The notes under the pieces are model-generated. The model saw only the letters and a program-made list of their open reading frames with translations. It was not told where the DNA came from and made no database searches. From positions 51,609,422-51,673,421 of the forward strand of contig NC_063445.1 of NCBI RefSeq assembly GCF_020379485.1: 64,000 nucleotides of DNA, written 5' to 3'. The position numbers and the translations under genes are program-made. This document shows positions 45,036 to 56,039 of the stretch, piece by piece. Numbering within the stretch: the first letter of the stretch is position 1; the number at the start of each line of letters is the position of its first letter. The DNA is from Brassica napus (taxonomy: Eukaryota; Streptophyta; Magnoliopsida; Brassicales; Brassicaceae).

Positions 45036-46060
45036 AGATATGGGCATCGGGTCTTCGGGTTGGGTACGGATCGGTTCCTTTCGGTCTAAGTTTTTCGGAT
45101 CCTAAACATTTAGGTATATAAAACTTTCTGGTTCGGATTCGGGTCGATTTCTTTGGGATCAAGGTCCATAATTCAAATACCTACAAAATACCTATAACTT
45201 TTGGGTACGTAACGGTCCAAATTGGTTTGGGGTTTTTAGGACTCGAAAAATATTCGAAGTACCCCAAAATTAAAAAAAATACTGAAACCCAAAAAATATC
45301 CGAAAACAAATAAATACCTGAAAAATATTTAAATTCTCAAAAAAACCCAAAGTTTATGATAAATATGACATGAGGAACCTAAAATACCTAAAAACATTTC
45401 TTCATACCCAAAATATTTTTTAAAATTTGAATTTTACCCGAAACTATAATCAGAAATCTGGATCCGAAACTTAAAAAAATATTCATAAAACTGAAAACAC
45501 ATTCGAAATACCAAATACATATCTAAAAAACTCAAATATACCTAATATACATAAAATATTTAATACTTCGAATACCCAATTGGGTCTCGGATAGAACACG
45601 GAATCGAACAGAGACCGCAAGTCGACGAAAAAATCAAATATCTACTTTGCCCTAGATCCAAACTCAAACCACAACTATATTTCTTGGTTGATTTTGGTTT
45701 GGTTTTTCGGATCCAGTAAAATATCTAAGAATATAAAGAGTTATATAATAGTGTACATACAAAATCTTATATAAACAATTTCACAAATTATATAATTTTA
45801 AACGAGTGCCCTTCTTCGATATAATGATTTTGTAACAGAATAATGTACGTCAATTCTAAAATATTGATCCACAAATTTTGTTTATAATCCAAAGAAAAAT
45901 CTACGCTTTCGAACTGTGGATCAAAATGTTGTTAGTTTAATTATTTTTGTGTTGTTTAGGCGTAGGAGTCGCCTTTGTTTACGTCTGGTAAAGCGGCAAT
46001 TATATGTTGTGAAATGTGAATGAAACCGAAATTTCGGTTTCACGGGCCTTGGAATATTAA
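45036..46060 (+). repeat. Degenerate TCGGG/CCGAA-rich repeat, probably an old MITE
   Basis: Begins TAGATATGGGCATCGGGTC, with recurring TTCGGGT, TACCCAAA and AAATACC words, and includes TTTGCCCTA at 45646. Composition resembles the hAT MITEs nearby, but no matching ends or duplication could be set. 45700-46060 has nothing recognisable. Confidence 0.35.
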
Positions 46061-46209
46061 ATCGAACTTTCAAAATGTATCTAGTGGGGTTCATAATGCC
46101 TCTTTATTTGGCCCTACAAAGAAATCGATTGGTTCGGATCCAGCCCCAAGTTTTGAAATAAATCTATATGCATAGTGTTCTCTTATAAATTCCCTATAAA
46201 TTATAACAT

Positions 46210-46840
46210 CTCAAAGCTTCATCATAAATTATAACATCTCAAAGCTTCATCAGTTTTGATCGTTCAAGTGAAGAAAGCCACTGAAGAAACTTGTCTTTGG
46301 TTTGAGCTGAATGAATCGCAATCCAACTCTGCAGTGAGGGAGGGTTTGTGTGAGGAGAACAAAAAATGGGAACCTCCACTGCGAGACTTTGCTAAATGTA
46401 CTATTTATGCAAACTGGAGGAACGCTAAGCTTCATTCGAGATCATTCGAGATCACAGTGGTAATGTTTTACACCATGCTAGGGATGCTCTCACCTTTTCC
46501 CCTAAATAGGCTGACAGCGGAACTAAGGTGCTTGGAGTGGGCGTTGCAGAGCATGAAGGATCTCGGGTATCACGAAGTAATAGTGGGCTCTGATCTTCGT
46601 GATTTGATTGAGGCCATGATGAAACCGCTGAACTGGCCAAGATATCGGATTATACTTCATCGGATCAATGCGTTATGTCCGTCCTTTGCATCAGTAGCTT
46701 TCGAAACAGAGTCTATGCAATCGAACAGAATAGCTCGAGAAATTGGAAAAAGTGTACTGCGGGATGGACGGTTTCACTCCTACCTGGCTTTGGGAGGTCC
46801 TGCTTGGTTACACCATCAGATTCTTAGAGAAGTGACGTAA
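46210..46840 (+). pseudogene. RNase H domain fragment of a LINE-type element
   Basis: Reverse-transcriptase-linked RNase H domain (RVT_3 type), as found at the C-terminus of plant non-LTR elements. Visible: ANWRNAKLHS, then a shifted stretch (46450-46500), then NRLTAELRCLEWALQSM, GYHEVIVGSDLRDLIEAM, WPRYRIILHRINAL and FETESMQSNRIAREIGKSV. The E and D of the last blocks fit the catalytic positions of this fold. At least one frameshift near 46450 breaks it, and there is no upstream reverse transcriptase. The direct repeat AAATTATAACATCTCAAAGCTTCAT at 46198 and 46224 lies just before it. Confidence 0.7.
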
Positions 46841-47074
46841 CGGAAGCTTTATAAGATAGAACTAGAGATCCGGTTTATTCTGAGAATAAACGGAAAACTG
46901 GGATAATCACAAAGATCTTATTTAGTCTAAGAATGCCTAAGATCAATGTTTTTTATATTCGAGAGAACTCTCAGTTTTATTAATAAATCATCAACTGAAT
47001 ACAAACTTAATCCTAGACGATTATATATAAGAAAACCATAAAACTCTAAAATAATAAAGATAATTATCTAAATT

Positions 47075-47753
47075 TAATAAAATAAACAATAAGATATTTG
47101 GAAATATTCTAAATTCTTATCTGCATCATTCTCTCCGTCACTCTCTCTGGGTTGGAGAAAATTCGTCCTCGGATCTTGTGCTTTTGGAGATATGCCTTTT
47201 CCATTATTTTCTTTGATTGGTCACCCCAAACTTGAAACACTGCGGAACAAATTTTAATATTCATCTTGATATTCATCTTGATGAATATTTCTTCAATAAT
47301 AACATTCATGGCATTCTCCCACTCCCCCGTAAAGTCACACGTCTCTGTACCCATTAATCCATTGATAGAAGAGTAGCCACATGATTTCAAATATGCTTGT
47401 GATCCACGTGTTGTCCAATCATCTTCTTCACGGTTAGAATTTGATGTCTCACGTTTGATAACATCAATGAAATCTCTCGAGGCTTTTGTTGTCTTGAACG
47501 CATCTTTCGGGAACGTGAAATCAATTGGCTCGACCATCATCATGTCCTCACCATAACGATCATAAATGGCAGGACCAATAATTTCTTTGTAAGCAATTAC
47601 TTCACTTTCCACGAACAAATTCTCCATGATCCAGAATCGAGTTTGATTAAGAAGCCAAAACACTAGCTCTGATATCACCTGATGAAACAATAAAATAAAC
47701 AATAAGATATTTGGAAATATTCCAAATACTTATCTGCATCATTCTCTCCGTCA
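47075..47753 (-). mobile_element. Small TRIM-like LTR element with an ORF
   Basis: A 65-bp direct repeat (47075-47140 and 47689-47753, two mismatches) bounds about 550 bp. On the minus strand the right copy is followed by GGTGATATCAGAGC, similar to an initiator-Met tRNA primer-binding site, and the left copy is preceded by purine-rich CCCAGAGAGAG. So the order LTR, PBS, interior, PPT, LTR can be read. The interior has an open frame (47109-47702; the more likely start is MENLFVESEVIAY at about 47627) that I do not recognise. The left repeat lacks the last bases of the right one. Confidence 0.5.
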
Positions 47754-47904
47754 TTAAGCATCTCTTACGTGCTCATAGATCTTTTTTAGATAGAGTGTAT
47801 AAGTGTTTCTCATATGTCTCTTTGTCCTTCGAACCAGTTATGGTTGATTATTTATCAATGCAGTCGTTAAAAAAAAAAGCTTCATCAGTGGGAGTTAGAT
47901 ACAC

Positions 47905-48484
47905 TAGGCATGGGCGTTCAGTGGTCCATTCGGTTTCGGTCCGGGTGATTCGGATTTTTGGTCTTATGCTCATAAGTACCATTCGGTTTTTACTAATTAT
48001 CGGATCGGGTTCGGTTCGGTTCCTTCCGGGTTCGGTTCGGTTCCTTTCGGGTTCGGTTCGGATCGGATTTAACCAATGTTTAAAATCGTACAAAAATATT
48101 TTTTTTAAAAACCTCGAAAAATTGACCAAAAAATTTCAAAATATAGAAATTATTTACAAATCTAATTAAAATTAGTTAAACTATCTAAATTAACTAAAAA
48201 ATATTCAAAATAACAAATAAAATAAACTACAAAAATATTTTGAATACTCTAAAATATCTAAATCACCTTAATATATATAAAAACATTAACATATTTAACT
48301 AATTTCGGATATCTTCGGATCCTAATTCGGATTTCGGTTCGGTTCGGGTTATAACCAAAGTCCAAAGTAGTAAGCTCATAAGTCCCATTCGGATATTTTT
48401 GTAAAACAGTTTGGATTCGGTTTCGGTTTTTCTGGTTCGGGTTAAAGTCGGTACTTCGGGTTGAGTTAAAAACGCTCAGGCCTA
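47905..48484 (+). mobile_element. hAT-type MITE with perfect 8-bp target duplication
   Basis: 580 bp. Ends TAGGCATGGGCGTT and AACGCTCAGGCCTA (12 of 14 inverted). Duplication AGATACAC at 47897-47904 and 48485-48492 is exact. TTCGGTTCGG-rich and non-coding. Confidence 0.92.
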
Positions 48485-48618
48485 AGATACACAATGCTGT
48501 GATTGGGAAACAAATTGCTTCTACTGTGGCTACCAATCAGCGAGGCGATTGGTTGATTGAGTTTTCATACCGGTTAGAGAAGCTGGAGGATATAAGCGTT
48601 TGGTAGATGATCGTTAAT

Positions 48619-49311
48619 TAGGGTGTCAATTCGGGCCGGTCCGGTCCAGCCTGGCCCAAACCTGCCAAGCCCGTAAATATTTGAGCCCGGCCCGGCCCGA
48701 AAATATTTTAGGCCTAGAATTCAAAGCTCACTCTGATCCTTATAGGATTATAGGACTTTTCGGACATTTTCGGACATTGTCACTTCCATGGTTTTAATAC
48801 ATGTGAATTTTTATTAAAAAAAATAGTTTCATTTTAAAATATAAAATGAGTTTAAACTATTATTTTTTATCAAAAATGTTTTACTTTTTCGTATGCTTTA
48901 AAAATATACTTTGTATAGTGAAAAAAACTGTGTTGTATATGAAAAAAAGAAGCTATATTTGCAAAATTTAAAATGCGACACTATAATGATCAAACAATAA
49001 AATCATTAACAACTTTTATATTTGTTTTATTAGAGTTTGGATAACAATATCAAAATAATATGTCAATATTAATAAACGTTTGGATTGCAATAACGATAAT
49101 ATTTAAACTAAAATATAAAATTTAGGGGTTTTCGGACCGGCCCTAACCCAAACGAGCGTAGGTCCAAAATACCCAAATCCCAAATGGGCTTAGCCTGAAA
49201 TGTCCAATTTTTTTGGGCTTATAAAACTAAGCCCAAGCTCCATAATTTTTAAGGCTGGGCGGGCTTGGGCTGCGGGCTTGGGCTGCGGGCTTCGGCTGCG
49301 GGCTTCGGCGC
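48619..49311 (+). mobile_element. Probable hAT-like MITE, GGGCC-rich, right end lost
   Basis: Begins TAGGGTGTCAATTCGGGCCGG, ending in four tandem GGGCTGCGGGCTT-like units. Flanks TCGTTAAT and GCGCTAAT agree at six of eight positions, but the expected right terminus (GACACCCTA) is absent. Non-coding. Confidence 0.5.
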
Positions 49312-50099
49312 TAATTAACATATCTATTGTTAATACAAACCTTTTTTATCTACAAGAAATTTAAGTTCACAAGAAACTTCCGTGTAAGTCGTATAGAAAA
49401 AAATAATTTTTTTGTTTTATTTTTTAATTGCAAAATTAACCTGGGACGACTTACATGGAAGTCGTCTAGGTATAACAAAATATTGATTTTTTAATTTTCT
49501 ATTGGATGACATACGTGTAAGTCGTCCAGGAAAAGTCAAATTTCTGATACAATCCGGTCAAATGCAAAACTAACATGTTTTCCCTAGACGACTTACATGT
49601 AGGTCGTCTCAAGTTTTTTTTTTAACAAACAAAGATGGACGACTTCCACGTAAGTCGTCTAGGTTAAAAATCAATTGCAAAACTAACCTAAATGGACGAC
49701 TTCCTAGAAGTCTGCCAGACGGCCTCCGTGGAAGTCGTCTGCGTCAATGTTTAATAAACTTTTATTTTCTCTAAAACTATAAAGAATTTTTGACATTTTC
49801 TTGTTAATCCATGTCTATTAATCAATATTTTAGCTATTGAATGAAATTTATAACTTAATTCATGATATTTATGAGGTTACCAACATTCATGTTTATTAAA
49901 ATTTCTAATTGTTCTGAGAAGACTTCCGTGGAAGTCTTCTACGCTAGTTTTTGAATAACTTGTATTTTTAAGAGTATTAAGTAACTTCAAGATATGTAAA
50001 ACTCATATTTTCAAAATATGTTTTCTGTCTTAGTTTTACTAAATTTGACTAAGTTTTTCTACACAAACTTGTAAAAATTGTGATATGTTTTCACTAGTT

Positions 50100-50325
50100 A
50101 CTATTGTTTGTTTCCATCTCTTAAGTATGCACCAATGATGATTATTGCTATGAGTGGGTAAAATACTTGTTTCTTAAAATGTTGTATCAATGACTCAAGT
50201 ATCATTATTGTTATATGCATCAATGATGTTTTTATCTATGAGTGAGTAGAATGGTTAAAATGATTCTTAATATGTTGTATCAATGACTTAAGTATCATTA
50301 TTGTTATACGCATCAATGATGTTTT
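50100..50325 (+). repeat. Tandem repeat, about 110-bp unit
   Basis: GTTGTATCAATGACT..AAGTATCATTATTGTTAT followed by GCATCAATGATG occurs two full times, with a partial copy before it, inside the palindrome-rich region. Confidence 0.75.
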
Positions 50326-50779
50326 TTGCTAGAAGACTTCCCATAAGACTTCTAATGAAGGTGTTATATCTTCGAACTTATGTAATAGTTTATCTTTTGT
50401 GAATTTGACTAAGTTTTCTTGAGAATTCTTCTCCCTTAGTTGTAATAAATTTGATTAATTTTTTTGTTATTGTGTTGTGCTATTGAAGTTGTATCAATAA
50501 CTTCAATTTTGCCAAGTAATTTTGGCAAGATAATATTGTGGAATGTGAACATATTTACCAAATTTTTTAGTAATATCTCTTTCAAATTTACAAAAAAAAA
50601 AATCACAACTAAAGGAGTACACATGCAAATCAAAAAACAGACCAGAAACAAAACTATTATAGATCATTCATCTACAAAGACAAGCTTAGACTCCACTTGA
50701 TATGGAAGAAGACTCTCCCAGAAGACTTCTGAGAAGTCTTTTAGCGAATTAAATTTTAGAAGACTTCCGAGAAGACTTT

Positions 50780-51580
50780 CCATAAATCTTCCAAAGTCTG
50801 TTCTAGATCTGAAAAACCTGCATATCAAAAAATGATAAAATTGCTTAAAAACAGAGAAAATAAGTGGAAGATTATATAGATCTACTTTTATAGAACACAC
50901 AAAGTACACATCCAAGTGAAAGATGAGTACCATCTTGTTAAAAACATGCAATAAAAAGATAGAATAGTGAGAAAGATATGAGACAAAAATGAAAAATTCA
51001 TATAAAGTTTGGTGTTTTCAAGTCAAAGAGATTAGAATGAGTTTGGAGAGTTTTAGTTTGGGAAAACGGTAAGAACTTTACGCAATATGAAGTTACCAAA
51101 TGAAGAAAAATCAGACATAAAAACTTACCAAAACGCTCAGATCTGTTATGAAAGGGAGACATGTGAGAAGACTTCGTCAGAATACTTCCAGGTAAGTCGT
51201 CCTGGAAGTCTTCTAGCGCATTCTATTTTAGACGACTAACAGGTAAGTCGTTCAAGAAGTCTTCCAGATCTGAAAAACCTGCATATCCAAATCCAGATCT
51301 GAAAAATCTGCATATCAAAAAACGTTCAAATGGCTTAAAAACAGAGAAAATGAGTGGAAGATTAGATAGATCTATCTTTATAGAACACACAAAAATACAT
51401 ATCTAAAATTAATAGATCTACCTTTAAATGAATGGAAGATAAGAACCATGTGATAAAAAAACCTGCAAAACAAGATAAACTAGTGAGAAAGACATGAGAC
51501 AAAAATAATAAATTGATATAAAGTTTGGTGTTTATAAGTTCGAAGAGATTAGAGAGAGGTTGGAGAGTTTTAGAATGAGG
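50780..51580 (+). repeat. Direct duplication of about 300 bp
   Basis: Segments 50800-51060 and 51275-51580 share CAGATCTGAAAAACCTGCAT, GGCTTAAAAACAGAGAAAA and TATAAAGTTTGGTGTTT in the same order, with small indels. Confidence 0.8.
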
Positions 51581-52450
51581 AACATACCATTTTTGTTGCA
51601 GCCATTTGAGAGGAAGAGAGAGAATGTGTAAACTTTTCTCTATATATGGGGACAAAAATTTCAATAAAGTTAAATATTTTCGATTCAGAAGACTTTCAAG
51701 TAAGTCTTCACAACTTACTTGTAAGTCGCACCGAAGATTTCAATATTTTTAGCCGGCCTAAAATATTTTTAGCGGAAAACTAAAATATTTTTAGCGGGAG
51801 TTAAAAGACTTTCAGAGAAGTCTTGTAATTGCCATACGACTTACATGTTAGTCGTCTAGACCCTAAACATAACCCTTAAACTAAATTAACTAACTAAACA
51901 CTTCATAAAATCAAATTAAGCTTAAAAAGTGTTTATTATACACAGAAATAAACACATATAGGTAAAATTGGTAAAATTTTAATTTTTCAAAAAAACATTT
52001 AAGCTTTCCAAAATCTAACCCTAAGAATACATACAATACTAGAACATATGTTCTCAAACCCTAAAGCCAAAGAATATCATGATTAACTACTTTCACTCAT
52101 CTATGTTCAAAACTATTCAATTTTATTATATCTTAATTTATATTACTTAAAACTATTTATAATTACATGATTTTAAATTTTCACTTATCAAAATATTTTT
52201 TTAAAAATTAAAAAATTATTTTTAAGATCAACTACACCATAAGACTTCCGTGGAAGACGACTTCCAGTATTTCAGAAAACTCAGACGACTTTCCGGAGCT
52301 ATATTCGTAAAAATGAGTTCTGTTTTTTTTTGTTTGGTCACAAGGGGATGACTGTAATTTCACAAGACTTTTAGGTTAGTTTTGCATTTGATCCAAGTTT
52401 AGGTATAATTTTGTATTTAAAATCAAGCTTTGAGTCATATTTGGTAAATT

Positions 52451-52971
52451 CCCTTTCTATTTTTACATGTCCTACTCATTTCTATTTTTGCTGGTTTTTA
52501 TTTTCTACTTACCGTGACAAATAATACCAAAGAGCTGGTGGTAACTCCAAAATAAATACAAACGAGTCTCCGTATCCATTATTAGACTATTTCAACGTCC
52601 ACTGAAAGTATATTATGCAAAAGTTTAGTTTTCGATATGATCATACCATTTTTGTTTTTTGGTAAAGGATATTATTATAACCATATAATTCAGCTATCTA
52701 CAAGATTTGTAGATTTATTTGGCGTTTGATATATTCGCGATTTACTTCATGTCTCAACTGACACTAGAAGGAACATATTCACTCTAAGTTACTTAATTTT
52801 GGACCACACTACTACGTTAGAAACTTTGTTAATATTTCACAAAACATTTACTCAAACGAAAGTGTAACTGAAACTAATGAATCATTTAATAAATCGAGAT
52901 CTGGTGCATGAGGGTCTGGGATAGAGATCATACGGGACTTTGTACATGAGAAAAATAACCATCAAAAAATA
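52451..52971 (+). other. AT-rich intergenic region
   Basis: No gene or repeat recognised between the palindrome region and the target site of Copia D. Confidence 0.5.
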
Positions 52972-52976
52972 ACCAT

Positions 52977-53232
52977 TGTTATAAACCAAATGATGATCGA
53001 CCATGGACCAGTCCGTACTGCAGGCCCAATCCGGGACATGATAAAGACAACCAGAGACTATGTGTTTATCTAGTATATATTCCATGTATATCTGTAACAT
53101 AGTGTTTATCCTTATCCTTATCTTGTTAGGATAAACATGACCTTATGACGGTCTAATACCTTGTATATATATGGACCTTCTGGTCGACAGTAATGATAAC
53201 AGAAGTATTTCTCCAACACTTCATTTACAACA
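52977..53232 (+). repeat. Left LTR of Copia D
   Basis: TGTTATAAACCAAATGATG to CATTTACAACA. Contains TTGTATATATATGG as the likely TATA region at about 53160. The following TGTTATCAGCACG is the probable primer-binding site. Confidence 0.92.
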
Positions 53233-53245
53233 TGTTATCAGCACG

Positions 53246-54741
53246 ACGTTGCTCTCATAAACCCTAACCCTAAAAACCAGAAATAAATCCGAGCAGTAAA
53301 AACCCTAATTCCCGACAAACTTCAAACAGCTCTATCCCTCAACTCCGGTGGATCCAGACGACGAGCCAGATACCAAATTAAAGCTCTTGACGAGACGAAG
53401 ACAACGCCGCTAACCCCGCATCAATAGGAGTTCGAACGCCCCCCACGTTCAGCTACAATACAGGCAGAAAATTTGTTCTAGAAACCAAAATCTCTCTCAA
53501 CCATATACCAGTCTCCTATTCCAACAAGCAGCAACAAAAACAATAATTCCGAGCAATCCATCACCTAACCAGGAAGATCTCTAACTGATAGATCAATCAG
53601 CCCATCAAAAGTTTTCAGGTATCATCGAAAACTCATCTAAAACCCATAAAGTATTAAATACTCCAATCCGCAGCCATGTAGCTATATTTAGCAACATGTC
53701 TCTGCAAATAAAATAAAACCAGAAACCATAAAATCTTTAAAATCTCGAACCTGAACTTGTTTTGAACCTGTTCTTAATCTGAAACTGATTTTAAAATTGT
53801 TTAAAACTTTTCCTGATGATAGTTTCACATTAGAACTGTTTAGGATTGAAAGTTAAACAATTTTTTTAAAAAAAATCTGACTGCTATATGTTGAAAGAAA
53901 CCGACTGTTACTTGCTTAAACTTATCATTATTGTCATGTTTAAAGTTTTTATCTGATCTGAATCAACTAGAACTGTTAAGGACTGCATGTTACATAATTT
54001 TTTGTTTGAAAATCTGATCATGGTTTCATAAATTAATCCGAGGTTTTACCTCCTGTTCTTGTCTGAGAAATTTGTTTTCCTGATGATTGATAACGACTAG
54101 AACTTGATTAGGATTGAAAAAAATATTTTTTTAATATTTAAAATCGAAATATCAGAGATATATCTGAGAAAATATATTTATTTTTAAATCGAAAAGTATA
54201 TAATAAATTGCTTGAATAAATCAAATCTTCCTGATTTATTTTTTTTAAGTCACAATAATTTCTGATTTGATTATTTTTCGAAAAAATAATAATAAATATA
54301 TGGTATATTTTTCGAAAACCCTAACCTGATTTCATGATTGAATTGGTTTGCTTGATTGCATATTGTTTGCATACTAATATTGCATACTGAACATGAAATC
54401 TCGACTGTTAGGGATATAGATCATTCATAGTTTTCAAGCAATCTGATCTGAACTGAAAAAAATAATCATTATACTAAATGATCCGATCCAATGGGATGAA
54501 GAAAATATGGAACATTTTCCTGATCTTCTAAGATAGAATCCCTAAAGGCCTTGAAACCTTGTGTTTGAAATAAGAGGACCTTAAATCTGAAAAATACATT
54601 GATCTACACCTTAAACCGTATGGTTTTAAGAAAATGCATCATTTAGAAATTTTTTTTCTGGTCCGTGTGTGGCATTGATATGAAGCATGAAAATTTTCAA
54701 AAAGATTACTTGATTAAGACCTGTTTTGAATAATGATTTCA
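53246..54741 (+). other. Long untranslated leader of Copia D
   Basis: About 1.5 kb without coding sequence between the primer-binding site and gag. It ends in TTTCAG just before the gag ATG, which could be a splice acceptor. Confidence 0.5.
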
Positions 54742-55441
54742 GATGTCGAGTTTCATACCCTCAGATTACAAAGCCATTGATCTCTCTTGAGATAATGATC
54801 TTGATTGGGCTATAAACACTTCAGGCGTCTTGAAGTCTAGAGGACTTGGGAAGTGCATCAAGTATGGCAATGACACCCTTGCGTGTGAAAGACACATAGC
54901 CATAATGATTATGCGACACCATCTCTGTGAGGACCTAAGAGACGAGTTTGGATATGTTAATGATCCTCATAATCTCTGGTCATTTTTGAATTCTAGATTC
55001 TGTGAGCCATTGTTGCACGAATCCAAGAAAAAATGGGAAGCTCTAAGGTTCCAGGATTATGAATCCGTGGACAATTATCACTCTGATCTTATGAGAATCA
55101 CCTATAGTCTTAGACTATGTGGTGAATTGGTAACAAACGAGGATTTGTTAAACAAAACTCGTGACACATTCCATTCAGAGGAAGTGTTGTTATCACATCA
55201 GGCCAAAGGTTTCACCACCTATTATGACTTGTTCTCATATTTATTAGACATTGAGCAAAAGAAGCAGAAAAGGATGGATAACATCAGACGGTTTAATGAC
55301 ATCATGGAGATATATTATGAAGTACTAGACAGTGAGATGAAAATCCCTGAAGCTAATAAAGCCACATTTGATAAGAAGAGATCTGAGGAGGATTCCGAGT
55401 GGACACTCATGGACCATGAGGTCGGATTATACATTGAATAA
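54742..55441 (+). pseudogene. Copia D gag
   Basis: UBN2-type gag. ATG at 54742 (MSSFIPSDYKAIDLS), with a TGA at about 54787-54789, then open to 55441. Recognisable: RHHLCEDLRDEFG, DPHNLWSFLNSRF, KKWEALRFQDYESVDNYHSDLMRI, and NEDLLNKTRDTFH. The zinc knuckle expected after gag is absent. The frame ends in TLMDHEVGLYIE. Confidence 0.8.
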
Positions 55442-56039
55442 TTTTCCGACATTCTGATTTTATGTTTTCATATCTGATTTGATTTATTTGTTATTCATTT
55501 ATGTTATTGAAATAATAAAAACGATTTTGTTTTTATATATTATCTTGCTTGGTCTTGCTTGATGATTCTTGATTAAATAACAAATAAAACCTTAATAAAA
55601 GGATAATCAGTCCACTGATAGTTGATTTCATGCATGGTTTAACTTTACCTTGATTGTATAGGTTTAACTTTACCTTCCTGCAATCACATAAAATCAATTG
55701 TTGGGTGTAGACTAATGAGTCAGTTCACTGATAGATTGATTTCTCGCATAGATTTAACTTCATCTTGATTGTATAGGTTCAACTTTACCTTCCTACAATC
55801 ACTTGAAATCAATTAATTGGTACTGACAATGGCAAAAGACATGACATTATTCAGACCCATTGAGTTATAAAGATTTATAACATTCTATATTGAACCAGTG
55901 AGCAAAAAAAATACGATTCCTTTCAGATTTTTGAAAAATCGCCTAAAAGCATTAAGAATGCTTATACCCATATTTTCTACTGATTTATTCTATGCTAAGG
56001 ATCAGTATGAAAGAGGCATAAAGCCATGGTAACCAGTAT

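Larger units (their letters stand above)
49340..52450 (+). repeat. Unclassified 3-kb region of dispersed 22-bp near-palindromes
   Basis: More than fifteen near-palindromic motifs of the type GACGACTTACATGTAAGTCGTC or AGAAGACTTCCGTGGAAGTCTTCT lie at irregular spacing across about 3 kb. The left part contains AAATGCAAAACTAAC (about 49560), and the right part contains its complement GTTAGTTTTGCATTT (about 52376), so the ends are related in inverted orientation. No long ORF. Possibly a foldback transposon. Confidence 0.6.

Noticed and set aside
45036..45660. A further hAT MITE with defined ends
   Set aside because: Composition fits, but I could not find matching 8-bp flanks or inverted ends, so it is listed only as a degenerate repeat.
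49340..52300. CRISPR-like array of palindromic repeats
   Set aside because: Plant genome context, irregular spacing of tens to hundreds of bases, variable repeat sequence, no cas genes.
54830..55441. Independent host gene
   Set aside because: It is the UBN2-type gag of Copia D, bounded by its LTRs, with a stop upstream in the same frame.
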